Assembly (NCBI GenBank): GCA_016748015.1
Contig: JAAOMT010000352.1
Location: 790,745-831,963 of the forward strand
DNA: 41,219 nt
Direction: 5' to 3'
DNA from: Geosiphon pyriformis
Taxonomy: Eukaryota; Glomeromycota; Glomeromycetes; Archaeosporales; Geosiphonaceae
The position numbers and the translations under genes are program-made. Every line of letters starts with the position of its first letter. Positions within the stretch are counted from its first letter, which is position 1. The notes beneath the pieces are model-generated. The model was not told the DNA's origin and searched no databases. It saw only the letters and a list, made by a program, of their open reading frames with translations. Below, one piece after another: positions 11,410 through 23,151 of this stretch.

Positions 11410-11543
11410 AAACTTTTTTCTCTCTTTCGTCCCAAATTCCTGAAAAAGAGTCAAATTTTGAAAGTAGTTTTTTCTGTTTTTGCATACTGTCTTCCAATAT
11501 TTCACAAGAATCAAACTCTTTTGTTGTTGGTCCGGCTGCCACT

Positions 11544-13385
11544 ATGAGTGGTCCTAGTGCTAAGAAAAAGTCTGCCAGAGTCTTGACTGCTGGTTCAGTT
11601 GGTAGTGATTCAACTCAAAAAGTCAAAAAGCCTCTCAGTGGTGTTAAACTTTTAAGTACGGATAAGAATCTCAAAGATGGTAGACCTGTTAGTATAGACG
11701 GGCAACCTATTAGCATGGATACAAATGGAGAAGTCTTTGATAGTAAAGTCACCTCTGACTCCCAAATGAATACACCCAATGCGAAGCATTTTAATACTGG
11801 TACGGCTATCAGTTCCCTTCTTGGCTCTATTAATTATGACATGAATGATAAAGAGGAAGTTTTTCTTCCTCTCTGTTTGTCTTTCTCTTTGGAAAAGGTA
11901 TGGGTGGACCCCAAAATTGTTAAAACTCAGGTGGAAGTAGCTGTAAAAAAATCTTTTGCTTTGAACATCAATCTTTTGGCTGTGGAAGAGAAATCGGCAA
12001 CGGCTAAAACTCAAGTTGTAAGGATATTATTTTCAAGAATCAATGGTTTTGGGAGGACCACTACCCCCTCAAAATTTGAAGAGATTATTAGATCGACGTT
12101 TACTTTATCAGAAAGCATGGAGAAGGCTGCCTCATTGGCCAAGAAAAATGACATTATAGTAAACAGTGATCTTAAGAGACAAGGAGTTTGTTCAGATCGG
12201 GCAGTGGTCATTAAGGAAATTCCTATGGATATGCCAAAAAAAATGATTGTCACCGCCATGTCTGAATTTGGTCAAGTGGTGTCAATCTGATTGCAACTCA
12301 TTGGGCTGTGGCAAAAGACTATGGTGGAGTTTACCGAATTAAGTCAAGCAGATCAGTTGGCAGCTAAGTGGTCATTCTTAATTGGAAAAAATTCAGTGCA
12401 TGTGGCCAAGACTGTGCAGGATCGTAAGATGTGGACATCTAGAAATCAGTATAGAGCACTTTTGTTTACTTTGCCAATGAGAACAATGGCTCATGATCTT
12501 GGCAATCTTTTGGTGAGGGCTGGTGGGAAAACTTGTGTCATAAATTGTTCTTTAGACACTGACAATAGGATTTGTTGTGCTGTGATTTGTTTTGAGAATG
12601 ATAAGGATTTGGAGTCTGCGTTTTGTATGGAACCTGTTTTTGGTGGGATGAAACTTTCTTGGGCTAGATTGGACCTGGTTCGGTGTGAACGGTGTAGGAA
12701 ACTTGGTCATTCAGTTCTGAAGTGTGATGCTAAGGTCTCACATTCTCCTAAACTTTCCAAGTCATTTAAAAAGATTGTCTCTAATGAGAACTGCCTCCAG
12801 TTGGCCAAGCTATATGCAAAAAAAAGTGTGCCTATTTCCAGACTGGCTGCATTCAGTGGCAAATCATGGGCCCAGGTTGTCTCTCTAGCATCTTCATTTA
12901 ATGGTTCTCACTTTGGTTTTGGTCCTGATTTTGACTCTTTTCCTGGCACCTCAGGTTTGGTTGGTAACTTGTCTCTTGCAGGTCCTGTTAGTTCGATTTT
13001 GGAAACTTGTCTCACTTCTCTGGAGCACTCTTTGGAACTTCTCATAGATAAGGTGTCCAGTATTGTTGGCAAACTTGATAGTTTAAGCCTGGTGCCCTTG
13101 GCTCTCGCCTTCTCTTCTCAGCCCTTGGTTGCCCCTGGTTCAGTTGATACAAAATTCAGTTCGGATATGGTTTTAGATGAACCTGATTTTGTGGTTGATC
13201 CTCCTTTTTTGATTTCCTTTGGTGCCTTAAGGTTGGATTTGAGTAGTTCAAAAATTCTGACTTCGAAAGTGGGCTGCTTGGAGTCAAAGATGGTGGCTCT
13301 TGAAGCTTTGGTTAGTTTGGTATTGGAGAAGTTAGATTAGATGTGTGCTGGCTCAGATTCTGAAGTCTCTTTTGTACCTCAATGA
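11544..13385 (+). pseudogene. LINE-B ORF1: RRM-like and CCHC protein
   Basis: ATG 11544 to TGA 13383-13385, about 613 codons in one frame, interrupted by TGA 12288-12290 and TAG 13338-13340. N-terminus is Lys/Ser/Thr-rich. An RRM-like fold is suggested at about 12195-12420 (AVVIKEIPMDM, then IVTAMSEFGQVVSI, MVEFTELSQADQLAA, SVHVAK). A CCHC knuckle C-x2-C-x4-H-x4-C (CERCRKLGHSVLKC) lies near 12683-12724 with all ligands present. The C-terminus is Leu/Ser-rich with possible coiled-coil. The 13338 stop is probably not the natural end, since LINE-C continues with a related tail to the ATGA junction. Confidence 0.87.
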
Positions 13386-16300
13386 ATGATTTAGTATGGA
13401 AAATAGCCACATGTAATGTCAAGGGAATGAACAATTTAGTGAAGCAAGAGGACATTATACATTGGCACAGAGATTTGAACAATTTAGTTTCGATTGTTAC
13501 TGAGACAAAGTTGAAAGATAAGGTTTGGCCTTGGATTACTACCAAATTCGATGGTGTTCGGGTCTTCACTTCTGGTTTGGATTCTGGTTATCTTGGTTCT
13601 GGTGTGGTGATTGTCATGAACAATTCTTTGGCAAGGCACGTTTTCAAGGTTTCTAAGGTGCCTGGTCGGCTCCTCTCCGTCAGACTTCTCTTCAAAAATA
13701 AACTTTTGGTTTCTGTTTTGGGTCTCTATGCTGGTGCATCTTCAGGTGTCCAATTCTTACAGGCTGGCAACATTAATTCTTTGATTGCTAAGACAGTAAA
13801 TGAATCATCTTTTGTGGTCTTGGGAGGTGACTTCAATGAGGATGGCATTCGTAAGAGTGCCAGTTTCAAAAAGTGCTTTGATTTGGGTCTGGTTAATGTT
13901 TTGGGTAGAAGTGTGCTTGCAAAGACACTGACATGGGGTAACTCTCATGGTGTTGTCAAGACCATTGACTATATGTTTGTCTTTTCGAGCTTGATCAATG
14001 CTGTGGCAGATCGTGGTGTGACTGGTGTCGAGGACTTTTTCGATACTGATCATAAGGCTGTTTCTGTTTCTGTGGGCTTGGATGGCTTACTTGACTCTCA
14101 GCTGAATTTGATGTGCAAGCAGGCTAATAAAGATTGTTAGAAGTTTGATTTCAGAAATGCTGGTGAGAAAGGGTGGAACAATTTTAAGAATGCTACATTG
14201 GCTAATGGCCTAACGTTCTCGAGTGATTTTGCTGCTTCTGCGGAATCTTCAGATTTGGATGCTATGTGGGACATTGTATGTAAAGTAATGGTTCTCTCAG
14301 CAGTTGGAACATTCAAAAAAAAATGGTTTAAGGATTATGATAAGGTTTTTACCAAGAGTTCTTCTAGGTTTCACAAGCTTGAGTTGTTGGTATCCAAGCT
14401 GGTCAAGGCGTCTTGTTTGTTGTCTAGTGTAGAATTTGCGTCATTGTTGAATATGTGGGAGAAGCTCAATGTTAATGGTGCTTCGGTAGTGAAGTCTTTA
14501 TTTCTTTCAAGTTCCAGTTTTGACAGGATTCGCTCGGCTTTGGCTAAGATGAGGAAGTCTTACCACTTTGCTAAGTTGTTGGAATCCAAATGCGCTGAAG
14601 AATCCCGTATTAGGGCGGCTATTGATAGAAGGATGGAAAGTTTTGAATCAGACAAGGGTTACACTATCAGGAGTGTTTTGGAGCGTTCCTTTCACAAAAT
14701 GGTACTGGATCATCTGGTTGTGAGTGACAAGTTGATTTTGGAGCCCAGCTTGGTCAAGGCTAGGGTGGATGGAATCATGGAAGGCTGGACCAGGAAGTGC
14801 AAGATGGTGCCAGATATCTCTGATATTTGGTCTTACCAGTACATGTCTTTAAAGCATGTTTTCGATGGTGCATTTTCTGGTGTGATGAGTCCTGTTGGTT
14901 TTAATGAGTTGTTCAGTGTGGTTTCTGGTCTGCCTGAGGGCAAGGCTGCTGGTCTCTCTGAGATTTCAAATGAGCTTTGGAAGCACTGTGACAGATCAAT
15001 TTTGGACATGCTTTTGGTACTTTTAAATTCTTGTTTGATTCGTGAGTCAATACCTAGTGCTTGGAAGGAAGCCTGGGTCTCAATGATCTCCAAGCCATAT
15101 GAGTGGGAAGGAGTTCTTATGAACATCTGACCTATTGCCTTGATTGAGACTGCCTGCAAGATCCTTTCCAAGATTCTTTCAGATAGGATCTCATTGGCTT
15201 GTAGTACTTTTGACGTTCTGCGTGGGGACAATTTCTCGGTTTTAAAGGGTACGACAACCCAGTCTCCCATTTTTGCCATTGGTTCAATTATTGAGGATGC
15301 TTTGGAGAAGAATCGTGAGCTCTGGTTGGTCTTGCAAGACATGCGGAAGGCTTATGACTCTGTTGGGTGGGAACACCTTCAGGACAGTTTGGTTAGGATA
15401 AAAATATGTCGCAGGTTCATTAGGTTCTTTGGCAGCATCCACAATGGTCACGTTAACAGAGTTATGACGGATTTTGGTTTGACAGATGGGTACGAGGTGC
15501 ATAATGGCTTGGACCAGGGGGAGGTGTTTTTACCACTCCTCTGGTGTATATTTTATGATCCTCTTTTGTGTGAAGTTAAGAGACAGGCAGATGAGTGTGG
15601 TTATAGATTGAATTCTCATTTTATTTCTGAATGTGGTCATGCTGAGTCTTGGGCTAGTGTATTCTCATTTTTCACAGCGGGTGCTTTTGTTGATGATACT
15701 ATCTGGGTTGGCAGCAGTCAAAGTGCTACACAACACATTCTCAACATTGCTAGTGAATTTTTCAGTATCAATGACATCTCAATTAATAATGATAAGACTG
15801 TTACCATTCTCATTAATTGTGATGGTACGGCTTCCTCTTTGCTGATTAGCAGGTCACCCATTTCTATTGCCAAGAAGGGGGAATCGCATCACTATTTGAG
15901 GATCTATTTGTCAACTGAGGGTCTTTCGAAGCCTAGCTTGGCTAAGGTGCATTCTGATATCCGGTTTTTTTCTAATTTAGTCCTGAAAAAGACAGTATCT
16001 GATAAGCAATTTTCATATTTGGTTTTGGCGGTCCTCTTTCCTATCATTGGATATAGGACACAGTTCAGTTACATTCCTATTAGTGCTTGTGGAAAGTGGG
16101 ACACTTTGATTTGTAAGGGCTTGAGATCTAAGTCTGGTTTGCCACGTGATTTCTCCAATGATGTGATTCATCATCCCTCTCTGTATGGTTTGAAGACTTT
16201 TGAATAGGTTCAAGCTGAGAGCAAGATGGCTTCGGTCGTTTCCTTCACGAACTCTGTTGGGATTTTGGGGCATCTATTTTCTCACTGGTCACATGATCTT

Positions 16301-18070
16301 CAGGTCTTCTGCTGGCACCCACTACATTCTTTGCAGTGTCCGGTTCGTGTCAAGGTCAATCCTCTAAACAATTTTTTGGCAGGTGTGGTACATATTTTCT
16401 CTGGATGTGATTTGTCATTGAATGGCTTTCTGCCTAGCGCTTTTCGTTGTTAGAGTAGAACCCCTATGTTTCTTGTTCTTGGTGAATCGAATTATGTCAA
16501 AAGTGTCTTGTCACTTCGGCGTTATGGGATTGCTTTTGTAGACCAGCTACGAGACCAAAATGGGGCTGTTTTTAAGTGGAAGACCTTCAAACAGTGGAAA
16601 TGGTTAGACCCACGTGGTCTGGTTCCTGTCTGGTTTGAGCTGTTGGTTCGTTTTCTTGGTGGTGTGTCTTTTCTTCCTGTCTGCTCCACACTTTCGGCTG
16701 ATCGTGGCTCTTTGGATGTTCTTCGGTCTCATGAGTTTGGCATTATTGGCACCAGTTTATTCAATTCTAATGTTGGTCATCTTTCTGTCTACACAGATGA
16801 ATCTCTAAGTGATTTAAGGACTGTTGATATGAAAGCTGGGGCTGCTGTTTTCTTTGAGAACATTGGTATGGGTTTGGGTGTGGGGGTATCTGGTTTGATG
16901 TCTTCTACCTTGATGGAATTGCAGGCTATTGCTCTGGCACTTGAGTGCGTCCCTCCTTCTTGCTCGATCAACTTGTTCTCAGACAGTCAGGCTGCTTTGA
17001 ATGCTTGCAAGTTGGAAATGGAATTGGTTTGCCCAGATTTTAGGAATCGGTGTTGAATTGAATACTGCCATATTGTTAATGTCATTCATCATAAGAATTT
17101 AAAAGTTAATTGGTGTAAAGTAAAAGGACACTCAAGGGTTTTAGGCAATGAACAAGCTGATAAGTTGGCCAGGGCTGCAGCTTTCTCTGGTTAGCATCTG
17201 CCTTATTCTGTCAATGAACGCTATCTTAGGGGTGAGGAAGCAGCTATTTCTGGTAATTCTAGACATTTTGTTCGGGATATTTTTCAGTCAGTTCATCGTG
17301 CACATTGGGAAATCAGTTGTGGTATGAGAGTGGTGGCGGATAGTTTACGCACAGATATTGATTGGTTTAGATCATTGCTGGTTTGGCATCTGAATTCTCA
17401 CATGGCTGCTGGCTTCACTAGCAAGCGGACTGCTGGCTTCCAGACTTACTTTATGAAGGCATTGCACTATTGGCTTCCTGTCGCCGTGCATAAGCAGCTT
17501 TATGATAAGCAATACCCTAATGTGATATGTTTGTTTTGTGGTAATGTCGAGGTTTCAGACCATGTGTTTTCTTGTTCATTTGATGCCAATGGTCGTGCTC
17601 AGTTGTTGGATGCTCATGCAGCTATTTGGGGTGTGCACTCCGGTTTGGCTCATTCTTCCTCAGGTGTCTCACAGCTGATGTCTACTTGTGTATCTGACAT
17701 TTTAGTTAGTACTGCTCTATGCAAAGATTTTGTTTTCAAGGATTGGTTTCGTGAGTTTGTTTCTGTCTTCAAGGACTTCAGGATAGCAGGTCAAACCATT
17801 GTGGCCTTTGTGCGTGAGTTTAGCTTGGCTTTTTGGGAAGACATTTGGTTGGTTCATGCCAAGCACCATGCTTTTATGGAAAAGAATGGGCTTATTCCGT
17901 GCAATGAGTTGGTTCTTGTCTCAATTTCTGGGCTTTCTTTAGGGCTGTCATCTGGTGTGACTTGGCTGCTGGGTGTTGCTGAGGCGATTGGTGTTGGTTT
18001 TGAATTCTATAAGTCTTGTTTGTTTTTTTCTGGCATAGGGGGTGAGGTTTTTGTTCATATAGGTGTTTAG
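13382..18070 (+). pseudogene. LINE-B ORF2: endonuclease, RT, RNase H, zinc motif
   Basis: ATG 13382 to TAG 18068-18070, 1563 codons in one unbroken frame with six internal stops (14138, 15128, 16205, 16451, 17054, 17192). AP endonuclease: IATCNVKG, TETKL, VLGGDFNEDG, TIDYMF, FDTDH. RT: LQDMRKAYDSVGW, GLDQGEVFLPLLW, AFVDDTIWVG, INNDKT. RNase H: VYTDES, MELQAIALALE, FSDSQAAL, GNEQADKLA, so all four acidic residues are present. A C-terminal C-x2-C-x7-H-x3-C motif (CLFCGNVEVSDHVFSC) lies near 17527-17574. Stops at 14138, 15128, 16205 and 17054 replace Trp, Arg, Gln and Trp of the sister copies, each explicable by one C-to-T or G-to-A change. Confidence 0.93.
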
Positions 18071-18205
18071 TGTTGTCTTGATTGGTCCAAATAGCTGATC
18101 ACGTGTGGATAATGCATGATTCACACCTAGTTTAGATCATTTATATGATGTATTGCACTAGGCAGTGTTTGGACTTCGCTCATTAAATGTTAATAAAAAA
18201 AAAAA
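18071..18205 (+). other. LINE-B 3' UTR with conserved structure and A tail
   Basis: Conserved with LINE-C (19238-19370): CTTGATTGGTCCAAATA near the start and TTGGACT plus TTAA..GTTAATAAAAAA at the end. GTCCAAA (18085-18091) can pair with TTTGGAC (18168-18174). An inner hairpin around 18103-18118 is perfect in C and held by wobble pairs here. An 11-nt A run ends the element. Such 3' structures are recognised by RT in some LINEs; that role is inferred here. Confidence 0.72.
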
Positions 18206-19237
18206 TAATATAAGTAATAAATTTTTTGGTATAATAAAAAAACTTTTTTTAATTTGCTTGGTTTTTTTATTATTAAATAAATAAATAAGTAAAACATATT
18301 TTTACAAATTAAAATTATTATATATATTTTTAAATACTAATTATAACTAAATTATTAAATTATTAAACTATTTATTTATTAATAAATGTTTTTAAACTAA
18401 TTTTTATGTTATGTTTTTGATTATTATTTATAAATTTATATTATTTATATTATATTAAATATTATAATTACTAATTAATTAATTTATAATAATAATTTTA
18501 ATAATAATATATTTTAAATTTTATTAAATAATACTGAAATATATTAATTTGTTAAAGAAAAATGGTAAAATTCGAAATAATATTATAACTTTTCTTTTTA
18601 AAAAAATATATTAAGTTTTAAATTAATTTATTAAATAATAATATAATTTATTAAATAATAATATAATTTATTATTATTAAAAGTTTTATAAATATACAAA
18701 AACAAACTAAATGTTTTTAATTAAATATGATTTATGTTTTTACTATATATAATTAGTTATTTAAATTAATATAAACATTAATACTATTATTAAAACCAAA
18801 AAATAAATAAATATTTATTATATAAACCAAAATTTACTATAAAAACTTTAGTAATATTAAACATATAAATTATTTTATTAGAAAAAAAACTTATAAATTA
18901 TGTAAAATAATATTCTATTAAATAATAGTTAGATTACATATTAAATAATAATAATAATAATATAATTATTAAAATAAAATAAATATTTGTATTTTAAAAA
19001 CCAAATTTTTTTTGTAATTAACTGCTTTTAATATTTACAATTTTAAATTAATTAACTACTTATTTTAATAAATAATCTTGTTATTTTAAACTTAAATAAA
19101 AATTGATTTTTTTTTTAATAAAACTATTTTTTTTATTTTTTTATTAAGAAGTTTACAATTAAAATATTTTATAAAAAAGTTGACTTTTATATTAAAATAA
19201 TTACACAAAATAATTAGCATAAAATTAATTATTATTA
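18206..19237. other. AT-rich spacer between the 3' ends of LINE-B and LINE-C
   Basis: About 1.03 kb of nearly pure A/T, with short repeated blocks such as AATAATATAATTTATTA near 18640-18675. No gene or element is recognised. The two LINEs lie tail to tail across it. Confidence 0.8.
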
Positions 19238-19370
19238 TTTTTTTTTATTACAGTTTAACAAGTGCAGTCCAACCACTATCTAAAATGATAGAATTAAATA
19301 AGATTCTAAATTAAGTATGGCTCATGTATTTTCTACATGTGACCAGTTATTTGGACCAATCAAGATGGCA
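19238..19370 (-). other. LINE-C 3' UTR
   Basis: Matches the LINE-B 3' UTR. In plus-strand view TTGGAC (19351-19356) and GTCCAA (19267-19272) form the outer inverted repeat. CATGTATTTTCTACATG (19323-19339) is a perfect 6-bp hairpin. The element ends in a run of nine T (A on its own strand) at 19238-19246. Confidence 0.72.
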
Positions 19371-21465
19371 CTATACACCTAAACTACCAAATGAAGGAAT
19401 GTCATGCAAAAAACTGAAGCCTAATTTGGACAGATAACCACTTAAGCTGAAGCAAATATGGATACCTAATCTAACACCAAGCTCGCAAATCATAACAAAA
19501 GTCTACGGAAATGAGAGACTAGAGACTGAAAGGATAGCCACACCATCACATGGCAAAAGATTATTCTTTTCATAAAAAGATCTTAATTTAGCCAATGGCA
19601 GCCAGATAGCAGACCTGTAATTCACAACAATGTTTCTGATCAAGTTAACAATCAGTGCACCACTATTTAGTCTAGTGGTCAGACAGTCTACCACATCAAC
19701 CACTCAACTTTTCAATACAAAACTCTTTGCTAATGTGATATACAAACTGTTAGAGAATTTGGTCTCACATAGAGACCAAACTACCATGTCACCATTAGCA
19801 GAGACACCACTTGATACAACCCACTTATAAACAATGTCAGATAGTAGATTTTTCTTGGCATCACTATCTAGTGCACACAAAAAAACATGGTCTGAATTTT
19901 CCACTTCTCCACAATGAATACAAGCCACACTAGGATAATTAGGATTATATATTCTCTTCCTTTTAGCAGTAATGTAACACCTTCATAATATAAGATTGGA
20001 GCACTGCTGACGAAATGCTAGTATAGTTAGAGTGAATATTACTATTAGAATACTATATCTTAAGAGTCCTGGCCATGTCTAAACCACTACCAATGTCTGT
20101 ATTCATGATGCTGTCAATGCATTTGGATTCCCATTTAACAAAGCTGATTGCACTAAACAATGACTTGACAAAGCAATAAGCATTTCCAAAAACTATCCTG
20201 TCCTCAACAGTTAAAAACCAATACGGAATTTTGAGAGGCAGCAAAAAACTGGTAACAGTAGCAGTGTCAGTAAAAAAATCAGCTTGTTTATTTTTAATAA
20301 CATCTGAATGACCTTTGACCTTTTGCCAATTAACTGATAAATGTTTTCTAAAAATGACTTGACAAATATGTTCTTTTTTAATCCAACAATTTCTGCAAAA
20401 GTTGGAAACAGGCACACTACTGTCGAATTTACATATGTTTAATAAAGCCTGACTGTCTGTGAACAAAGTAACAGAAAAAAAATTGGGAATACACTCTAAG
20501 ACGAGAGCAATAGCCTGCATTTCTACTAAAGTCAAGGACAGTAAACCATTTATCTTGACTCCAATACCAAGATTGACATCTGGAAAGTAAGCAGCAGTAC
20601 CATTACAAATGTTCACCAATCCAAAATCTTTGACAGAGCCATCTATGTAAATTTCTACAGAACTCAACAAATGTTTCTCAACAGAGCCACAGTCACAATA
20701 ATGTCCAGAAGAAAGGAGTTGAAAACTTACCACCCTATTATGCAATAAACCACCCCCTTCTATAAAACTGACCAATAAGGTAAACCAAGCAGGAACCAGA
20801 CTTCTAGGATCCAGTTTCTTCTACCTGCGAAAAGTGAGCCATATAAAACATATACCACTACGGTCCAAAAGTTAGTTGATAAAAGCAATGTTATATTTCT
20901 TGAGAGATTTAACCATACTTAAATAACTGTCCAATCCCAACACTTCCACTACCATAACACCTCTCCCTGCCTGAAACACATTCGGCAGCACATCTCCAAG
21001 AGAAAGATTGCAAAAGGCAAGAGTGCATATAGCACCCACCAGAAAACAATTCAAGGGATCAATTGACAATTTTACTGGAAACCAGAGGGGATGCCGGGAC
21101 ATCCAGCAAGCAACTTGTAAGTCCATAGCCCTATGCTTGAATAGATCACCAAGGATTTTAGCACTATTAGAAAATTTGATTAGGTTAGCCACCAGATTTT
21201 CAGCCAGTACTTGTTCAAAAGTCTTCAAACCATATAATTCAAGGTGGTATAAAGCCTCATTCAAAAAGTTTTTAGGCAGATTAGCCTTGAGCTTCAAACC
21301 TTTTTTCAACAATCTGTCCCATTTTTTACAAACACTACTTGATGTGCAACTAAATTGCAGTCTGTAACTAATGATGGGTTGTAAAACTGCAGAGATCAAG
21401 TACAAAAACTGCTTCTTAGTAATGGCCTTCCTTAAGACTATATTAGAAAAAAACTTGACATCCGA
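19371..21465 (-). pseudogene. LINE-C ORF2, 3' part: RT thumb, RNase H, zinc motif
   Basis: Continues the RT from SDVKFFSNIVL after the gypsy-2 insertion. RNase H shows IYIDGS, LVEMQAIALVLE, LFTDSQALL and KNKQADFF, so the acidic residues are kept. The C-terminal zinc motif CIHCGEVENSDHVFLC (C-x2-C-x7-H-x3-C) is near 19880-19930. A small indel around 19965 changes the frame just before the zinc motif. Stops include one after RTLKI (about 20050) and one near 19503. The natural end is TAG 19373-19371, aligned with the LINE-B end. Confidence 0.88.
21462..21465. other. target-site duplication of gypsy-2, left copy
   Basis: CCGA before the LTR at 21466; CCAA follows the other LTR at 31171-31174. 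The single difference is a transition. A 4-bp duplication also gives the correct frame for LINE-C after excision, while 5 bp would not. Confidence 0.75.
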
Positions 21466-22341
21466 TGTTACGGGATGGTTTTCTTGGTATATTTAATTAC
21501 TGATATCCCGTTTTAATTGCAATCAGTCTCTTGTGAGTTTCTCAATTCTATTTGTGTGATAATATCACTTGTTATACTGAAGGCTTTCTCTTTAATGTTG
21601 CAATTTAAGTTATTTCTCAATTCCTGATTATTGTGTGTGTTTATGTACTCCTTCCCAAAGGCTGAACTAAAATCTACCCACTGTCTGGAGTTTTCTCTAA
21701 GACTATTTTTGCAATTGCCTAATGTGTTTCTCTAATTTAGAAACATGAAATGTTAATGGCCTTTAGCGCTTTTCCTAATTCTTACAATAAAGCTTTTATC
21801 AATTAGTAACAACATGAATAATTTTGATCAGGGATTATTCTTCCAAGAGATTCAACTAATGAATGATAATTTCATTTAATAATTAACACAAGTGAGTTTT
21901 TTACTACTTTGGGGTTGTGATAATTCAGTTTTAAATATTTTTTTTTATTTTTTTTTGATTTAAAAGTTTTTTGGGATATTTAATTTTAAAGGTATGATTT
22001 AAAGTGAAGTTTGTTGAATAAATTGGATTTATTGCTTAATAAGTTATGATTTTTATTACTTGATTGGCTTTTTTCAATATTAAAGCTACTGTATATATAT
22101 ATGTTTGTAGTTCTACAAGAAAACACATTGTAATACTTTCTTTTTGATATTTCAATCTGGTGTTTGCTGCTATCACCAGTTGGTGTTGGCTGCTATTGTG
22201 AACTGGTGCTTGCCACTATTGCGAGATGGTGTTTACTACTATGTTAATCATTACTTTTCTAAGATTATTACTGTGCTATATTATGATTGAATAGTTTATA
22301 TTATTTTTATGATTCTTTTGCTAAATTCTTAAACCATAATA
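21466..22341 (-). repeat. 3' LTR of gypsy-2 (876 bp)
   Basis: Pairs with 30294-31170. In plus view it starts TGTTAC and ends CATAATA (inferred ancestor GTAACA). It carries four units of a 20-24-bp repeat at 22157-22246 and an AT-rich TATA-like tract at 22091-22104. The PPT adjoins at 22342. Confidence 0.95.
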
Positions 22342-22355
22342 TTATCCCCTCCTTT
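22342..22355 (-). other. polypurine tract of gypsy-2
   Basis: On the minus strand AAAGGAGGGGATAA directly precedes the 3' LTR. Flanking sequence matches the gypsy-1 PPT region. Confidence 0.85.
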
Positions 22356-23022
22356 CAAGATTGAGCTCTGTTGAAATCAAAATTAATTTCTTCATTAAAT
22401 TCTAAGTTACTATAATAGTTCAATACTGTGTTATTAATTTGTTGTTGTAATTCTTAAAATTGCGAGTTGATAAGTCGTCCAATACTGTTGGTTGTTATTA
22501 TGTTCATGGTTGAGTCTAACAATAGTTTGTGACAGTTTTCAAATGTTTTGAAAATTCTGTAAACTGTTTTTAAATGGAATATAGTGTTGGTTTTACCAAT
22601 AAAAAGTTCTAATAGTTGGATAGTTGTTTTGTCAAACACTCTAGTTGAGTTTTTTGAGTATAATGTTTGTATGTTCAAGTGCTTTCCTAGTTGATAATAA
22701 CAGTAGTTAATTGGAAATTTCGTTTTCAAGTTGCTAAATGTGTTTGGTGTTAATTCACTTATTTCTATTTCTTCTATTATTAATGTATTGCCCAATGCTA
22801 TTTCTAATTTTTCAATAACTTTGTTAATAAATTTGTTGTTATGTTTGGTAATATTATATGGTTCAAAATTATGTTTTTTTCTTGTTTTTGGATTTTCTAT
22901 TGTTTTTTTATGTATGTTATTTTGGAGCTATTAACTGTGATTTCCAGATCGGATTTTAATTATTGTAAGCTTTCAACTAATTGTTGAGTTATATTGTTGA
23001 TGTTTTCTGGAATAAGTATCAT
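22355..23022 (-). pseudogene. gypsy-2 ORF3, conserved protein in the env position
   Basis: Starts at ATG 23022-23020 (MILIPENI), aligned with the gypsy-1 ORF3 Met (MTIP), and ends at TGA 22357-22355 next to the PPT, about 223 codons. A 1-bp shift near 22870 and a few stops break it. The C-terminal half (from GNTLIIEEIEISEL) is the best preserved part and aligns with gypsy-1 through the YCYYQLGKHL, VYRIFKTFENCHKLL and NNTVLNYY blocks. No known domain, membrane segment or signal peptide is evident. In its N-terminal part it shares the integrase frame, so it could also have been an integrase extension. Confidence 0.72.
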
Positions 23023-23151
23023 TGTTTGAATTTTGACTGCTATTTTGGAATCTTTTGCATGTGTTTTTATGATTGTTAAATCATTTTTGCTGTGATCTAA
23101 GATTAATTATCTTTTTGAATAATGTTCAATTAAAACTATTGGTTCTAAATC

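Larger units (their letters stand above)
11410..18205 (+). mobile_element. LINE-B, full-length non-LTR retrotransposon
   Basis: About 6.8 kb from the shared 5' leader (AACTTTTTTC at 11411, AAATTCC motif) to an A tract at 18195-18205. Two ORFs: RRM-like/CCHC ORF1 and endonuclease-RT-RNase H-zinc ORF2. RNase H after RT is typical of I-group and Tad-group LINEs; the clade cannot be settled by eye. All catalytic motifs are intact, with seven or eight in-frame stops and no frameshift, so it is the best preserved of the three copies. LINE-C without gypsy-2 has almost the same length. Confidence 0.93.
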
